From an uncultured Parafilimonas sp. (lineage in GTDB: Bacteria; Bacteroidota; Bacteroidia; Chitinophagales; Chitinophagaceae), in assembly GCA_903882935.1 (NCBI GenBank), contig CAIRZB010000071.1, positions 1 through 64,000 of the forward strand: a stretch of 64,000 nucleotides of DNA. The letters are read 5' to 3'. Below are positions 42,624 through 51,703 of this stretch, one piece after another. The stretch's first letter is position 1; the number at the start of each line of letters is the position of its first letter. The translations under genes were made by a program, and so were the position numbers. The notes under the pieces were generated by a model. The model saw nothing but the letters and a program-made list of their open reading frames with translations. It searched no databases and was not told the DNA's origin.

Positions 42624-43532
42624 CTACGCCTTTGGGTGCGCCTTTTTATGTATGTCCTTTAACTTGTCTATGGTGTTGTGCGTGTACACCTGGGTGGCTG
42701 CAAGGCTGCTATGCCCCAGCAATTCCTTAACAGCGTTCAGGTCGGCCCCGTTATTGGTTAAATGGGTGGCAAAAGTGTGCCGCAGCACATGCGGGCTTTT
42801 TTTGTCGATGGTGGTTACCTGCGCAAGTTTTGAATGCACCAAGGTGTATATATACTTGGCATACAATGGCTTGCCCTTACTATTTACAAAAACATTGCCT
42901 ACACCCGGCTGGGTAGGTGGCCTGGTGGCAATATAATTTTGCAAATCGCCCATCAGCACCTTGCCAAGCGGTATTATCCGTTCTTTATTGCCCTTGCCCA
43001 ACACCTTAATATGGCCGTTTGGCGCGTCAAGTTGCCCTACTTGCAAATTTACCAGTTCACTTAGGCGCATGCCCGTGCTGTAAAACAGTAACAAAATCAG
43101 GCGCCCCATCCTACCCTCCCAAGTATCGGCGAATAGGCTTTTGCCTTCTTCCTCGTCAAACAAGGTTGTAATATCGTTATCTGCCACAAACGCGGGCAGC
43201 CGCTTTGCTGTTTTGGGGCTAACAATCACCGCCATAGGCGTTTGCTTTATTACGCCCTGCTTAATCATATATTTGAAAAACGACTTTAGGGCAGATATCT
43301 TCCGGTTTATGCTTTTGGCGGTAAGCTTGTCTCCCTTTAACTCTGCCAGCCAACTGCGCACAAGCGGTGCTGTTATTTCAGCTATGGGCGGTGCGCTATA
43401 TTGGCTCACCAAAAAAGCGCAAAACTGCTCCAGGTCGTTTTGGTAGGATATAATTGTATTGGGCGAGCAGCGTTTTTCAAAACGCAGGTACTGTAAAAAC
43501 TGGTGTATTTGCGGGTATTGTGTGGTAGGCAT
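42624..43532 (-). CDS. xerC: Tyrosine recombinase XerC/XerD
   Basis: 302 aa. N-terminal SAM-like core-binding domain (FLQYLRFEKRCSPNTIISYQNDLEQFCAFL) and catalytic domain with Arg in STGMRLSELVNLQ, Lys in VLGKGNKERIIPL, HVLRHTFATHL, LGHSSLAATQVYTH with the nucleophile Tyr. Full-length housekeeping Xer that resolves chromosome dimers at dif. Its position after rpsU and before hpf is conserved in many Bacteroidota, so it is not a mobile-element integrase. Confidence 0.92.
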   Translation of the reverse strand: MPTTQYPQIHQFLQYLRFEKRCSPNTIISYQNDLEQFCAFLVSQYSAPPIAEITAPLVRSWLAELKGDKLTAKSINRKISALKSFFKYMIKQGVIKQTPMAVIVSPKTAKRLPAFVADNDITTLFDEEEGKSLFADTWEGRMGRLILLLFYSTGMRLSELVNLQVGQLDAPNGHIKVLGKGNKERIIPLGKVLMGDLQNYIATRPPTQPGVGNVFVNSKGKPLYAKYIYTLVHSKLAQVTTIDKKSPHVLRHTFATHLTNNGADLNAVKELLGHSSLAATQVYTHNTIDKLKDIHKKAHPKA

Positions 43533-43571
43533 AAAAAAGTAGCCATAAAGTTAACACTTAATGGCTACTTG
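43531..43571 (-). terminator. Hairpin-T tract between rpsU and xerC
   Basis: On the minus strand AAGTAGCCAT pairs with ATGGCTACTT (10 bp, inner AAGT/ACTT stem), followed by TTTTTT directly before the xerC start codon (43532). It ends rpsU transcription at least partly; xerC and hpf must rely on read-through or another promoter. Confidence 0.7.
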
Positions 43572-43591
43572 TACTATAATTAGCTATTTAA

Positions 43592-43789
43592 CTAAATTTC
43601 TATTTTGCCGCTGGCTACTTGCTGTTTGTAAACCGCTTTCAACACTTCCATCCTGCGTTTTACTGAAGGCTTTGTAAAGCTTTGGCGTTCCCTCAACTGC
43701 AAAAGCACTTTGCTTTTTTCAAATTTCTTTTTGTACTTTTTAAGCGCTTTGTCGATGTTTTCGCAATCTTTTGAGTCAATTATAAGCAT
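43592..43789 (-). CDS. rpsU: 30S ribosomal protein S21
   Basis: 65 aa. DCENIDKALKKYKKKFEKSKVLLQLRERQSFTKPSVKRRMEVLKAVYKQ fits bS21, highly basic with a coiled N-terminal helix. It helps mRNA bind the 30S subunit; in Bacteroidota S21 is part of the ribosomal site that occludes the anti-Shine-Dalgarno, fitting the weak SD sequences here. Strong own promoter upstream. Confidence 0.95.
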   Translation of the reverse strand: MLIIDSKDCENIDKALKKYKKKFEKSKVLLQLRERQSFTKPSVKRRMEVLKAVYKQQVASGKIEI

Positions 43790-43823
43790 ATTGTATATAC
43801 CCCCTTTAAGGAATTTTGAGGCG

Positions 43824-43854
43824 CAAAAATAGGCATTATTTACAAACTGCCAAA
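43824..43854 (-). promoter_or_regulatory. rpsU promoter, Bacteroidota consensus
   Basis: On the minus strand TTTG (43854-43851), 19 nt, then TATTTTTG (43831-43824) followed by C: a perfect fit to TTTG-N19-TAnnTTTG. It lies 34 nt upstream of the rpsU start codon. The remaining spacer to ribE (43855-44126) shows no gene and no further clear motif. Confidence 0.8.
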
Positions 43855-44126
43855 TTACAATAATTATATTTCTTCAATTTTAATCGGCCAGGGTAAACAG
43901 GTATTGTGCATGGCGGTACGCACCACTCACTTGCCAATAAGCGCGATGCCCGTGGCGGCGCAAAATAATTACCCAAATAACGAACAACTATAAAAAGCAT
44001 ACTTAAGGTCATGTCAACCCTTCAACCTATAGCCCAACAAACAAAAATCGTGGCCGCCAATAACCGTCTTGGCCATTACAATACCCAAGCGGGCCAGATT
44101 ACTAATTTGCACTAAATTGCAAGCCT

Positions 44127-44726
44127 ATGTTTACAGGTATTATTGAAACCACCGGAAAAATTGAGGCTGTAGAAACCCATGGCAGCAACAAAACCTTTTG
44201 GATAAGCAGCCCAATTTCGGCTGCATTAAACATTGACCAAAGTGTTAGCCACGATGGCGTGTGCCTTACCGTTGAGGAAATTGCAGGTAGCAGCCACCGC
44301 GTTACCGCCATAGACGAGACGTTAAAAAAATCAAACCTCGGCACCTGGCAAACAGGCGGCGAGGTTAATATTGAACGGTGCATGCAAATGAACGGGCGGC
44401 TTGACGGGCATATTGTACAGGGCCATGTAGATACCACCGGCAGCTGCACCGAGCGTACCGATTTGCAGGGAAGCTGGGAATACCGCTTTCAATTTCCGCC
44501 GCAATTTGCCGCTTTGGTTATTGAAAAAGGTTCCATAGCCGTAAACGGTACCAGTTTAACGGTTTTTAATGTAACTAACAACGCATTTTCGGTGGCTATA
44601 ATACCCTACACATACAACCACACGGGTATTAAGCATGTTTACGCGGGCAGTACAGTAAACATTGAGTTTGACCTAGTAGGCAAATACGTAACACGCATGC
44701 TAACGTTACAAAATAACCTTCAATAA
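44127..44726 (+). CDS. ribE: Riboflavin synthase alpha chain
   Basis: 199 aa with the two lumazine-binding barrels: MFTGIIETTGKI at the N terminus, SHDGVCLTV at 41-49 in the first, GHIVQGHVD at 94-102, VNGTSLTV at 139-146 in the second and NIEFDLVGKYV near the C terminus. It makes riboflavin from two lumazine molecules. The membrane-protein gene follows after 5 nt. No FMN riboswitch is seen. Confidence 0.97.
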   Translation: MFTGIIETTGKIEAVETHGSNKTFWISSPISAALNIDQSVSHDGVCLTVEEIAGSSHRVTAIDETLKKSNLGTWQTGGEVNIERCMQMNGRLDGHIVQGHVDTTGSCTERTDLQGSWEYRFQFPPQFAALVIEKGSIAVNGTSLTVFNVTNNAFSVAIIPYTYNHTGIKHVYAGSTVNIEFDLVGKYVTRMLTLQNNLQ

Positions 44727-44731
44727 CACAC

Positions 44732-46792
44732 ATGCGAAGCCGCCTAGCAGCCTTAATGCCTTTTTTAATATTGTTGCTGGTTTTGCTGGTGGCTTACCTG
44801 CCGTTGAGTACTTTTTATTTTGGCATGAAAAACGATGCCTTCAGCGACAACTTTCCCAATAAGTTTTTTCTGTCTGAAGCCATCCATGCCGGCCAGCTGC
44901 CCCTTTGGAACCCCTACATGAATTATGGGCTGCCCATATATGCCGATATGGGGTTTGCATTTTACAACCCCATTACCTGGTTTTTTGCATTAATAGGCTA
45001 CAATGCCTATACACTTACGGCCGAGGTGCTGTTGTATATATACCTAGGGGGCGTTTTTATGCTTAGGCTTGGCCGCTTTTTTGGGTTCACTAAAAAAATA
45101 TGCCTTGTTATTGCGGCAATGTATATGTGCAGCGGGTTTTACACTGGCTGCTTACAATACATTAATTTTTTAACCGCTGCCGCTTTTTTGCCATTGGCGT
45201 TACTAACAATGCTACAGCTTTTTAACAACCCCGGTTTTAAAAGCAGTTTTTGGTTTGCTGCCGCTTGCTATGCGGTTTTTGCGGGGGGGCACCCGGCCAT
45301 ACCGATAGCATTAGTGTATTTTTTAATTGCACTAATTATTCTGCTATTTGTGTATTTGCCACACTACAGGCGCCAAGCAAAACAAATCATCTTTTCTTTG
45401 GCTATATCCTCAGTGTTGCTGGCATTGTTTTACCTGCCCGCCATATACAGCTATATTAATATACTGCCTTTCTATGGCAGGGGTGGCCCTGCACAGCAAG
45501 CTTTGTCAACACAGGCAGGCTTTACGCCGGTGGCTTGGCTATCGTTCCTTTTTCCGTTTTCTACTGCTGCAAATACCAACTTTTTTGGTACTGACGTGGC
45601 CATGCGTAACGGCTTTTTTAGCGTAACGGGGTTTATTTGTGTTAGCCTTAGCAAAAAAAGCAAACAGCTTTACACAAGGGTGCTGCTTATTGCAGCATTG
45701 TTTATGCTACTTTTAAGTACCGGGGGGTGGATAAAGGAAATGCTTTTTAGCAAATTGCCACTTTTACAATATGTGAGGTACAACGGTGAGTACCGGGTAT
45801 TTAGTATACTGTGCTTTTGCGTTCTCGCCGGGTTTGTGCTGCAACACTTGCAGCAAGGCGAAAAAACACTTTCGCGCCGTTTTAATTGGGCATTTATTAC
45901 AGTGGCGCTAAGCTGCTGCTGCATTTTAATTGTACTGGCCGCCACAAGCCACCTTGGGGTAAACGCTTTATTGGGCATACTAAAGCAACCGTTACCCGCC
46001 GCACAAAAAATTAAGGTATTGCTGGCAGGGGCTTTACCCGGGTTTTTAACAGCAAGTGCCGTGCTAACCCTAGTGGTAAGCTTATTAAGTTTAATGGCGG
46101 TTAAAAAACACCGTTTTAATTTATTGGCCGGTATTGTGCTGTGCGATGTTGCCTTTAACTGCATCATATACCTTCCTGTAACTGGCGTTGGGCAGGTAAC
46201 ATTAAAACACATACAATCAGTGTACAACACTTCCCCAAAAGGCATACCCATCCCGCCGCTGGTACCCATCAAAAACATAGACACCCTGGATGCCAAAAGC
46301 ACAGGCCTGGTGGGCGACATAACCTACTATAACAAATTGATCGGTACTACAAAACTTACCGATTACCCATCCTATTTTACGGCCACTGCCACATATTTTA
46401 ATAACCGCACCCTAGTTAACCAAGTATCTACACACCCTTTTATATTCACAAAAAAGGCAGCCCCCGCCACCGCTGCCATTTCAATACAACAATTTACCCC
46501 CACTGTTATACATGTGCTTGTAAACGGCCCGGCCGATGATACACTGGTGTTGCTGCAAAACAACTACCGGTTTTGGCATGCAACCGTAAACGGGCAAAAC
46601 ACACCCATTGCTACGGCATACACAACTTTTTTATCAGTTAAAATTAAAAAAGGCAACAATGACGTGGTGTTTTATTACCAAGACAGATGGCTTGGCTTTT
46701 GTTTGTTAATAAGCCTGGCCGCGTTTATTGTAAGCTTGTCTGTAGTGGCGCGCCAAAGCATCACCGGTAAATTACCAGTGCAGAATCTGTAA
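44732..46792 (+). CDS. YfhO-like large membrane protein
   Basis: 686 aa with about 13 membrane helices and a C-terminal extracytoplasmic domain (~540-660). The motif LPLWNPYMNYGLPIYADMGFAFYNPITWFFA after the first helix is the hallmark of the YfhO/GT-C-like bacterial membrane proteins, some of which modify teichoic acids or transfer sugars. Substrate not assigned. It is 5 nt after ribE. Its last 32 nt overlap, tail to tail, with the opposite-strand membrane gene. Confidence 0.8.
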   Translation: MRSRLAALMPFLILLLVLLVAYLPLSTFYFGMKNDAFSDNFPNKFFLSEAIHAGQLPLWNPYMNYGLPIYADMGFAFYNPITWFFALIGYNAYTLTAEVLLYIYLGGVFMLRLGRFFGFTKKICLVIAAMYMCSGFYTGCLQYINFLTAAAFLPLALLTMLQLFNNPGFKSSFWFAAACYAVFAGGHPAIPIALVYFLIALIILLFVYLPHYRRQAKQIIFSLAISSVLLALFYLPAIYSYINILPFYGRGGPAQQALSTQAGFTPVAWLSFLFPFSTAANTNFFGTDVAMRNGFFSVTGFICVSLSKKSKQLYTRVLLIAALFMLLLSTGGWIKEMLFSKLPLLQYVRYNGEYRVFSILCFCVLAGFVLQHLQQGEKTLSRRFNWAFITVALSCCCILIVLAATSHLGVNALLGILKQPLPAAQKIKVLLAGALPGFLTASAVLTLVVSLLSLMAVKKHRFNLLAGIVLCDVAFNCIIYLPVTGVGQVTLKHIQSVYNTSPKGIPIPPLVPIKNIDTLDAKSTGLVGDITYYNKLIGTTKLTDYPSYFTATATYFNNRTLVNQVSTHPFIFTKKAAPATAAISIQQFTPTVIHVLVNGPADDTLVLLQNNYRFWHATVNGQNTPIATAYTTFLSVKIKKGNNDVVFYYQDRWLGFCLLISLAAFIVSLSVVARQSITGKLPVQNL

Positions 46793-48152
46793 ATACAAAT
46801 CGCATGGTTGGCAGGCCAGGCTGCGCAGGCAACAGCACGGTGTTGTATGGCACCTGCAACGGGCGTAATTCATACCGCCAAGACTTAATATTTACCCGGC
46901 CTATTTTTGGGTTGCCTGAGTAAAAAAACTGCCCATCTTGCAAGCCACTTGCCAACATAAGGGCCCCATGCTGGCTTTTAGGCAATCCCTCCACATTAAT
47001 ATCGCGGCCTTCAGGCGCGTTAGCCAACGCGCTTAAGGTTTGCTGTACCAGCTTGCCTGCAAACCGGTAGTTAACCGCAGTAACATACAATTGAACGGCA
47101 TACAAAATAGCAAGGCCACCAGCGGCACCATAAAAAAAATATTGTTTTTTTAGCCTGCCTAATATTGCAACGGTACACAAAACCGTAAATATTGATGGCA
47201 GATATAAAAAACGTTCGCCCTCGGTGCCATGCGTATCAATACCAAGAGATAGGTAAGGCAGAAGCGATATAAAAACGCAACACCCTAATTTAAACGCCCA
47301 GCTTGAAAAAAACCGGTAAAACAAAAAAATAAACACCATAAAACAAACAAAAAAGCCCGCCTGCAATGCCATAGGGCTATCTGTATAGGCCACAAAACCC
47401 ATGGCCAATAACTTAAAATAGTTGCTGGCAAGCACGGCTGCATTAAACTGCAAAAAATTAGCCCCCTCATAGTTGCCCACCAGCCCTCCATTAATAAAAA
47501 CCCGCGCCGCCAAATACACCACAAATAGTATAGTAACACCTAAATATGGCTTCAGCTGCTGTAACACGGTTTTCTCCCCCAAAGGCTTTGCCAAAACCGC
47601 CGCCACCAACGGCAGCACCCAGCAAGATTCGTAGGTTAGCAAGGCTGCCCCCCAAGCGGCAAGCCCAGCCACGGCATAAAAGGCTGATGTACCGCCCTTT
47701 AAAAAAAACAACAAAAACACCACCGAGAAGATGGCACCGAGTATGCCCGACCTACCCAATATCCAAAAAACAGCCTCCCCGTGAAAAGGATAAACAAAAA
47801 ATAGCACAGCGGCTGTTAGGGCAAAAACGGGCTGTTGCAGGTACGGGCAATGTAGCAAAAACAGATGTTTGCTTAAAAAATATACCAACACGGTACAGAT
47901 AACATGCAAAAAAAGGTTGGTAATGTGATAGCCGGCGGCATATTTGCCCCAAACAAAATAATCCGCCATCACCGATAAATCACAAATAGGCCTAAAGGAG
48001 TTTTTTTGGAAAAACACGCCTTGCTTGCTTAGCAATAAATGGGAAAAATCATCATTTTGAAACCAAAGTGCAAAAGGGTTGTAACACACAAATACCCATA
48101 ATGCCAGCGCTGCGGCACAGGTATAAACAGCAATTTTGCGGGTAAACAACAT
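46761..48152 (-). CDS. Polytopic membrane protein, possible GT-C-type
   Basis: 463 aa from MLFTRKIAVYTCAAAL; frame upstream to 48230 lacks support. About 11 helices. The first loop FQNDDFSHLLLSKQGVFFQKNSFRPICDLSVMADYFVWG contains an Asp-Asp pair of the type found in GT-C glycosyltransferases, and the following AAGYHITNLFLHVICTVLVYFLS is as in dolichyl-phosphate-mannose mannosyltransferase-like proteins. Function and substrate not assigned. Overlaps the YfhO-like gene by 32 nt at the 3' ends. Confidence 0.7.
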   Translation of the reverse strand: MLFTRKIAVYTCAAALALWVFVCYNPFALWFQNDDFSHLLLSKQGVFFQKNSFRPICDLSVMADYFVWGKYAAGYHITNLFLHVICTVLVYFLSKHLFLLHCPYLQQPVFALTAAVLFFVYPFHGEAVFWILGRSGILGAIFSVVFLLFFLKGGTSAFYAVAGLAAWGAALLTYESCWVLPLVAAVLAKPLGEKTVLQQLKPYLGVTILFVVYLAARVFINGGLVGNYEGANFLQFNAAVLASNYFKLLAMGFVAYTDSPMALQAGFFVCFMVFIFLFYRFFSSWAFKLGCCVFISLLPYLSLGIDTHGTEGERFLYLPSIFTVLCTVAILGRLKKQYFFYGAAGGLAILYAVQLYVTAVNYRFAGKLVQQTLSALANAPEGRDINVEGLPKSQHGALMLASGLQDGQFFYSGNPKIGRVNIKSWRYELRPLQVPYNTVLLPAQPGLPTMRFVFTDSALVIYR

Positions 48153-48157
48153 GGTGT

Positions 48158-48195
48158 AAATTAAAGAAAAAGCCGGTAATTTAAAAATACCGGCT
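48158..48195 (-). terminator. Attenuator-like hairpin in the leader of the membrane gene
   Basis: On the minus strand AGCCGGTA pairs with TACCGGCT (perfect 8 bp, 9-nt loop) and is followed by TTTTCTTTAATTT, ending just ahead of the start codon at 48152. No minus-strand gene lies upstream, so it may attenuate its own transcript. Confidence 0.5.
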
Positions 48196-48322
48196 CTGTT
48201 TCTCATGTGCGCGTCAACTCTTCTATCCAAAAATAGTGATTTTTTTATTAATTTTTTATACCTAAAAAAAATTAAGGGATTCCTAATTTGCTTTAAACGT
48301 TACCCAACAAGCCTACTTTGTA

Positions 48323-48330
48323 TATGTTTG
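48323..48330 (+). promoter_or_regulatory. Candidate -7 box of dapD
   Basis: TATGTTTG followed by C fits TAnnTTTG and lies 15 nt upstream of the dapD start. The -33 element is weak. Confidence 0.4.
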
Positions 48331-48345
48331 CAAAAAAATTTAGGC

Positions 48346-49158
48346 ATGGAATTGCAAGCACTTATCATGGAAGCCTGGGCCAACCGGGAATTATTAAAAG
48401 ACAACACCTACACCGAGGCCGTTAGGGCCGTGATTGAGGAGGTTGACAAGGGCCGCCTACGTACTTCCTCGCCAACTGAGGATGGATGGGTGGTGAATGA
48501 ATGGGTAAAAAAAGCGATTTTATTATATTTTGGCATACAGCAAATGCAAACGTATAACCTGCCCCCGTTTGAATTTTACGACAAAATGGTGCTAAAAAGC
48601 AATTATGCTGCATTGGGCGTGCGTGCGGTTCCGCATGCTGTGGCACGTTATGGTGCCTTTATTGCCCGCAATGTGGTGCTGATGCCAAGCTATGTTAACA
48701 TTGGCGCGTATGTTGACGAAGGCACTATGGTTGACACATGGGCCACTGTTGGTAGTTGTGCGCAAATTGGCAAAGGCGTGCACCTTAGCGGCGGCGTTGG
48801 CATAGGCGGGGTTTTGGAGCCTTTACAGGCGAGTCCCGTTATTGTGGAAAATGGCTGTTTTATAGGCAGCCGCTGTATTGTGGTGGAAGGCGTGGTGGTT
48901 GAAAAAGAAGCCGTGCTGGGCGCAAATGTGGTACTTACGCAGTCTACCAAAATTATAGATGTAAGCGGCACCGAGCCTGTTGAATACAAAGGCCGCGTAC
49001 CTGCACGCAGTGTGGTTATACCCGGCACTTACAATAAAAGCTTTCCTGCGGGTTCGTTTGGGGTAGGTTGCGCACTTATAATAGGCAAGCGCAAACCCAG
49101 CACCGACCTTAAAACGAGCCTTAACGATGCATTACGGGATTTTAATGTAAGCGTGTAA
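48346..49158 (+). CDS. dapD: Tetrahydrodipicolinate N-succinyltransferase DapD
   Basis: 270 aa from MELQALIMEAWANRELL; an in-frame ATG-less extension upstream to 48205 passes through the promoter region. The C-terminal two thirds are a left-handed beta-helix of hexapeptide repeats (VVLMPSYVNIGAYVDEGTMVDTWATVGSCAQIGKGVHLSGGVGIGGVLEP), followed by CFIGSRCIVVEGV. It makes N-succinyl-2-amino-6-ketopimelate on the way to lysine and meso-diaminopimelate, the residue that MurE adds. Own promoter and terminator. Confidence 0.97.
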   Translation: MELQALIMEAWANRELLKDNTYTEAVRAVIEEVDKGRLRTSSPTEDGWVVNEWVKKAILLYFGIQQMQTYNLPPFEFYDKMVLKSNYAALGVRAVPHAVARYGAFIARNVVLMPSYVNIGAYVDEGTMVDTWATVGSCAQIGKGVHLSGGVGIGGVLEPLQASPVIVENGCFIGSRCIVVEGVVVEKEAVLGANVVLTQSTKIIDVSGTEPVEYKGRVPARSVVIPGTYNKSFPAGSFGVGCALIIGKRKPSTDLKTSLNDALRDFNVSV

Positions 49159-49239
49159 ACAATATTTCTTAACCATGGATTGGGTTCGTTTTTCAAATTT
49201 CCCGATTGACGGCTAAATATTGACGTGACCTTTTTTCAG

Positions 49240-49269
49240 TACCCTGCTTTTTTCAGCAGGGTATTTTTA
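49240..49269 (+). terminator. Terminator after dapD
   Basis: Perfect 8-bp stem TACCCTGC / GCAGGGTA, 8-nt loop, followed by TTTTTAT. It lies 81 nt beyond the dapD stop. Confidence 0.85.
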
Positions 49270-49399
49270 TGCAATACCATAATAAAAAGAAGTTTGAACA
49301 GCGCAATCACCTCACAAGTGCCAAACCAATAAGTTAAAAACGTTAGCCAGTTTTGTTTAATCTGCTTAAGCCTGTATTACTGGTGGGGCTTTAACTAAG

Positions 49400-49424
49400 G
49401 CTGCCCCGCTTTTGGCAGGGCAGC
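49400..49424. other. Hairpin between dapD and lepA
   Basis: GCTGCCC pairs with GGGCAGC (7 bp) around an inner pairing. It lies downstream of lepA on the minus strand (67 nt) and may end its transcript, but neither strand has a strong T-tract. Nothing else is seen in the 332-bp spacer apart from the dapD terminator. Confidence 0.4.
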
Positions 49425-49490
49425 TTTAATATGTTTCTGTTTTAAGAATATTGTGGTGCAGCTTTGGTAAATAGCCCGCACCTTAAATTA

Positions 49491-51278
49491 TCAACTGTCA
49501 AGCTTAAGCACGGCCAAAAATGCTTCCTGGGGTATTTCAACATTACCCACTTGGCGCATACGTTTTTTACCTTCTTTCTGCTTTTCCAACAGTTTGCGTT
49601 TTCGGCTAATATCACCGCCATAACATTTGGCGGTTACATCCTTACGCATGGCACTTATGTTTTCTCGCGCAATAATTTTTGCGCCTATGGCTGCTTGTAT
49701 CACAATTAAAAATTGCTGGCGGGGCAAAAGGTCTTTTAGTTTTTCGCAAAGTTTGCGGCCAAAATCCTGGGCCCGGCTGCGGTGTATAAGCGCACTAAGT
49801 GCATCCACTTTTTCCGCATTTAGCATAATATCCATTTTTACAATATCTGCTTCGCGGTAGCCTATCGGAGTATAATCGAATGATGCATACCCCCTGGTAT
49901 TACCCTTCAGTTTATCATAAAAGTCAAACACAATCTCCGTCAGCGGCATTTCAAATACTAATTCAACCCGGGTTGCGGTTAAATAGCTTTGGTTGATGAG
50001 TATGCCACGTTTGCCCAAACACAAGGTCATTATGTTACCTATATAATCCGGCAGGGAAATTATTTGGGCGCGAATAAACGGCTCTTCAATCCGCTCAATC
50101 TTGGTGGGGTCGGGCATCTCGGCCGGGTTATTCACCACTATTTTTTCACCTCGGCTGGTGTAGGCGTTAAAGCTTACGTTTGGCACGGTGGTTATAACCG
50201 TCTGGTTAAACTCCCGCTCCAAACGTTCCTGTATTATTTCCATGTGCAGCAAGCCCAAGAACCCGCACCTAAAACCAAAACCCAATGCCTGCGATGTTTC
50301 AATTTCGTAGGTAAGGGATGCATCGTTAAGCTGCAGCTTATCCATACACTCCCGCAACTCCGCAAAATCCTCGGTAACCACCGGAAAAATGCCAGCAAAC
50401 ACCATTGGCTTTACCTCCACAAAATCTTTAACGGGCAGCGCGGGCTGGCTGGCCAAGGTAATTGTGTCGCCCACCCTTACCTCTTTTGCGTTTTTAATAC
50501 CAGTAATTATATAGCCCACATTGCCTGCCCTAACTTCAGATTTGGGTTCCAAGCCAAGTTTCAATATGCCCACCTCCGTGGCTTCGTAATCCATGTTGGT
50601 GGCTATAAACTTAATCTTATCCCCTTTTCTAAGTATGCCGTTAAAAACCCTAAAGTAAGCAATGATGCCCCTAAAGCTATTAAACACGCTGTCGAATATT
50701 AAACATTGCAGCGGTGCATCCTCGTTGCCTTTTGGGTGGGGTATCCTTTCAATGATAGCTGCCAGTATTTCTTCTATGCCTATGCCGGTTTTGCCACTGG
50801 CCAGCAGAATATCTTCTTCTTTACAGCCAATCAGCTCAATTATTTGGTCCCTTACCTCGGGTATCATAGCCCCGTCCATATCAATCTTATTGATAACAGG
50901 TATTATCTCCAAATCGTTTTCAACCGCCAAATATAGGTTGCTTATTGTTTGCGCCTGTATGCCTTGTGTGGCATCCACCAGCAATAACGCGCCCTCGCAA
51001 GCAGCAAGGGCACGGCTTACTTCGTAGCTAAAATCTACGTGGCCGGGGGTGTCAATTAAGTTAAAGCTATACTGTTTGCCCTTATAGCTATACTGCATTT
51101 GTATGGCGTGGCTCTTAATGGTTATACCTTTTTCACGTTCCAGGTCCATATCATCTAATACCTGGTTCATCATGTCCCTCTCACCAATTGTTTTCGTAAA
51201 TTCTAGCAGCCTGTCAGCAAGGGTGCTTTTACCGTGGTCAATATGCGCTATGATACAAAAATTCCTTATATCCTCCAT
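49491..51278 (-). CDS. lepA: Elongation factor 4 (LepA)
   Basis: 595 aa from [28 protein letters not shown]; an in-frame ATG at 51317 adds an unsupported 13 residues. G1 AHIDHGKST (10-18), [21 protein letters not shown], and the LepA-specific C-terminal domain (GSGYASFDY-like [59 protein letters not shown]) are all there. It back-translocates or rescues stalled ribosomes. Confidence 0.97.
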   Translation of the reverse strand: MEDIRNFCIIAHIDHGKSTLADRLLEFTKTIGERDMMNQVLDDMDLEREKGITIKSHAIQMQYSYKGKQYSFNLIDTPGHVDFSYEVSRALAACEGALLLVDATQGIQAQTISNLYLAVENDLEIIPVINKIDMDGAMIPEVRDQIIELIGCKEEDILLASGKTGIGIEEILAAIIERIPHPKGNEDAPLQCLIFDSVFNSFRGIIAYFRVFNGILRKGDKIKFIATNMDYEATEVGILKLGLEPKSEVRAGNVGYIITGIKNAKEVRVGDTITLASQPALPVKDFVEVKPMVFAGIFPVVTEDFAELRECMDKLQLNDASLTYEIETSQALGFGFRCGFLGLLHMEIIQERLEREFNQTVITTVPNVSFNAYTSRGEKIVVNNPAEMPDPTKIERIEEPFIRAQIISLPDYIGNIMTLCLGKRGILINQSYLTATRVELVFEMPLTEIVFDFYDKLKGNTRGYASFDYTPIGYREADIVKMDIMLNAEKVDALSALIHRSRAQDFGRKLCEKLKDLLPRQQFLIVIQAAIGAKIIARENISAMRKDVTAKCYGGDISRKRKLLEKQKEGKKRMRQVGNVEIPQEAFLAVLKLDS

Positions 51279-51285
51279 AATAACG

Positions 51286-51293
51286 CAAAGATA
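51286..51293 (-). promoter_or_regulatory. -7 box of lepA close to its start codon
   Basis: TATCTTTG then C on the minus strand, an exact TAnnTTTG, ending 7 nt before the lepA start codon. The transcript would have almost no 5' leader. Confidence 0.45.
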
Positions 51294-51406
51294 ATCATTG
51301 GAGCACGCATTTTTCATGAATAATACATTATCTTAGTCCTCTGGCAAGAAAGAGATTTATAGCGACATAAAATAATTGAATCACACGTAAATTCAAATTC
51401 CAAGTA

Positions 51407-51703
51407 ATGGATTCTGTAATTGAGCTTATTCACACAATTATGCCGGTATTATATGTTTTGGCAATAATCGGATTAATCGTTAAAATCATTATCGTCTTCA
51501 GTAACAAAGGCTTTGACATAATAGCCCTTTTAGCGAGCTTTTTTAGGTTATATACAACAACCGATTTAGAAATGACCTCGAAGAAAAGGCGTGTAAATTA
51601 TATGCGCTTTAACAACTACCTCAACTACTATTTTTATGTATTCCTTTTTTTGTTTACGCTCATGCTTATCATCTTTAAAAAAAACGTTTTCACTTATCAA
51701 TAG
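51407..51703 (+). CDS. Small two-TM membrane protein
   Basis: 98 aa with two hydrophobic helices (IMPVLYVLAIIGLIVKIIIVF and YFYVFLFLFTLMLIIF) separated by a basic polar loop. Not recognised. ATG is the first in the frame. Its last 14 nt overlap the end of the glycosyltransferase gene on the other strand. Confidence 0.55.
   Translation: MDSVIELIHTIMPVLYVLAIIGLIVKIIIVFSNKGFDIIALLASFFRLYTTTDLEMTSKKRRVNYMRFNNYLNYYFYVFLFLFTLMLIIFKKNVFTYQ

Noticed and set aside
42624-43532. XerC-like gene as integrase of a mobile element
   Set aside because: Conserved place between rpsU and hpf, no element boundaries, and motifs of the chromosomal Xer group.
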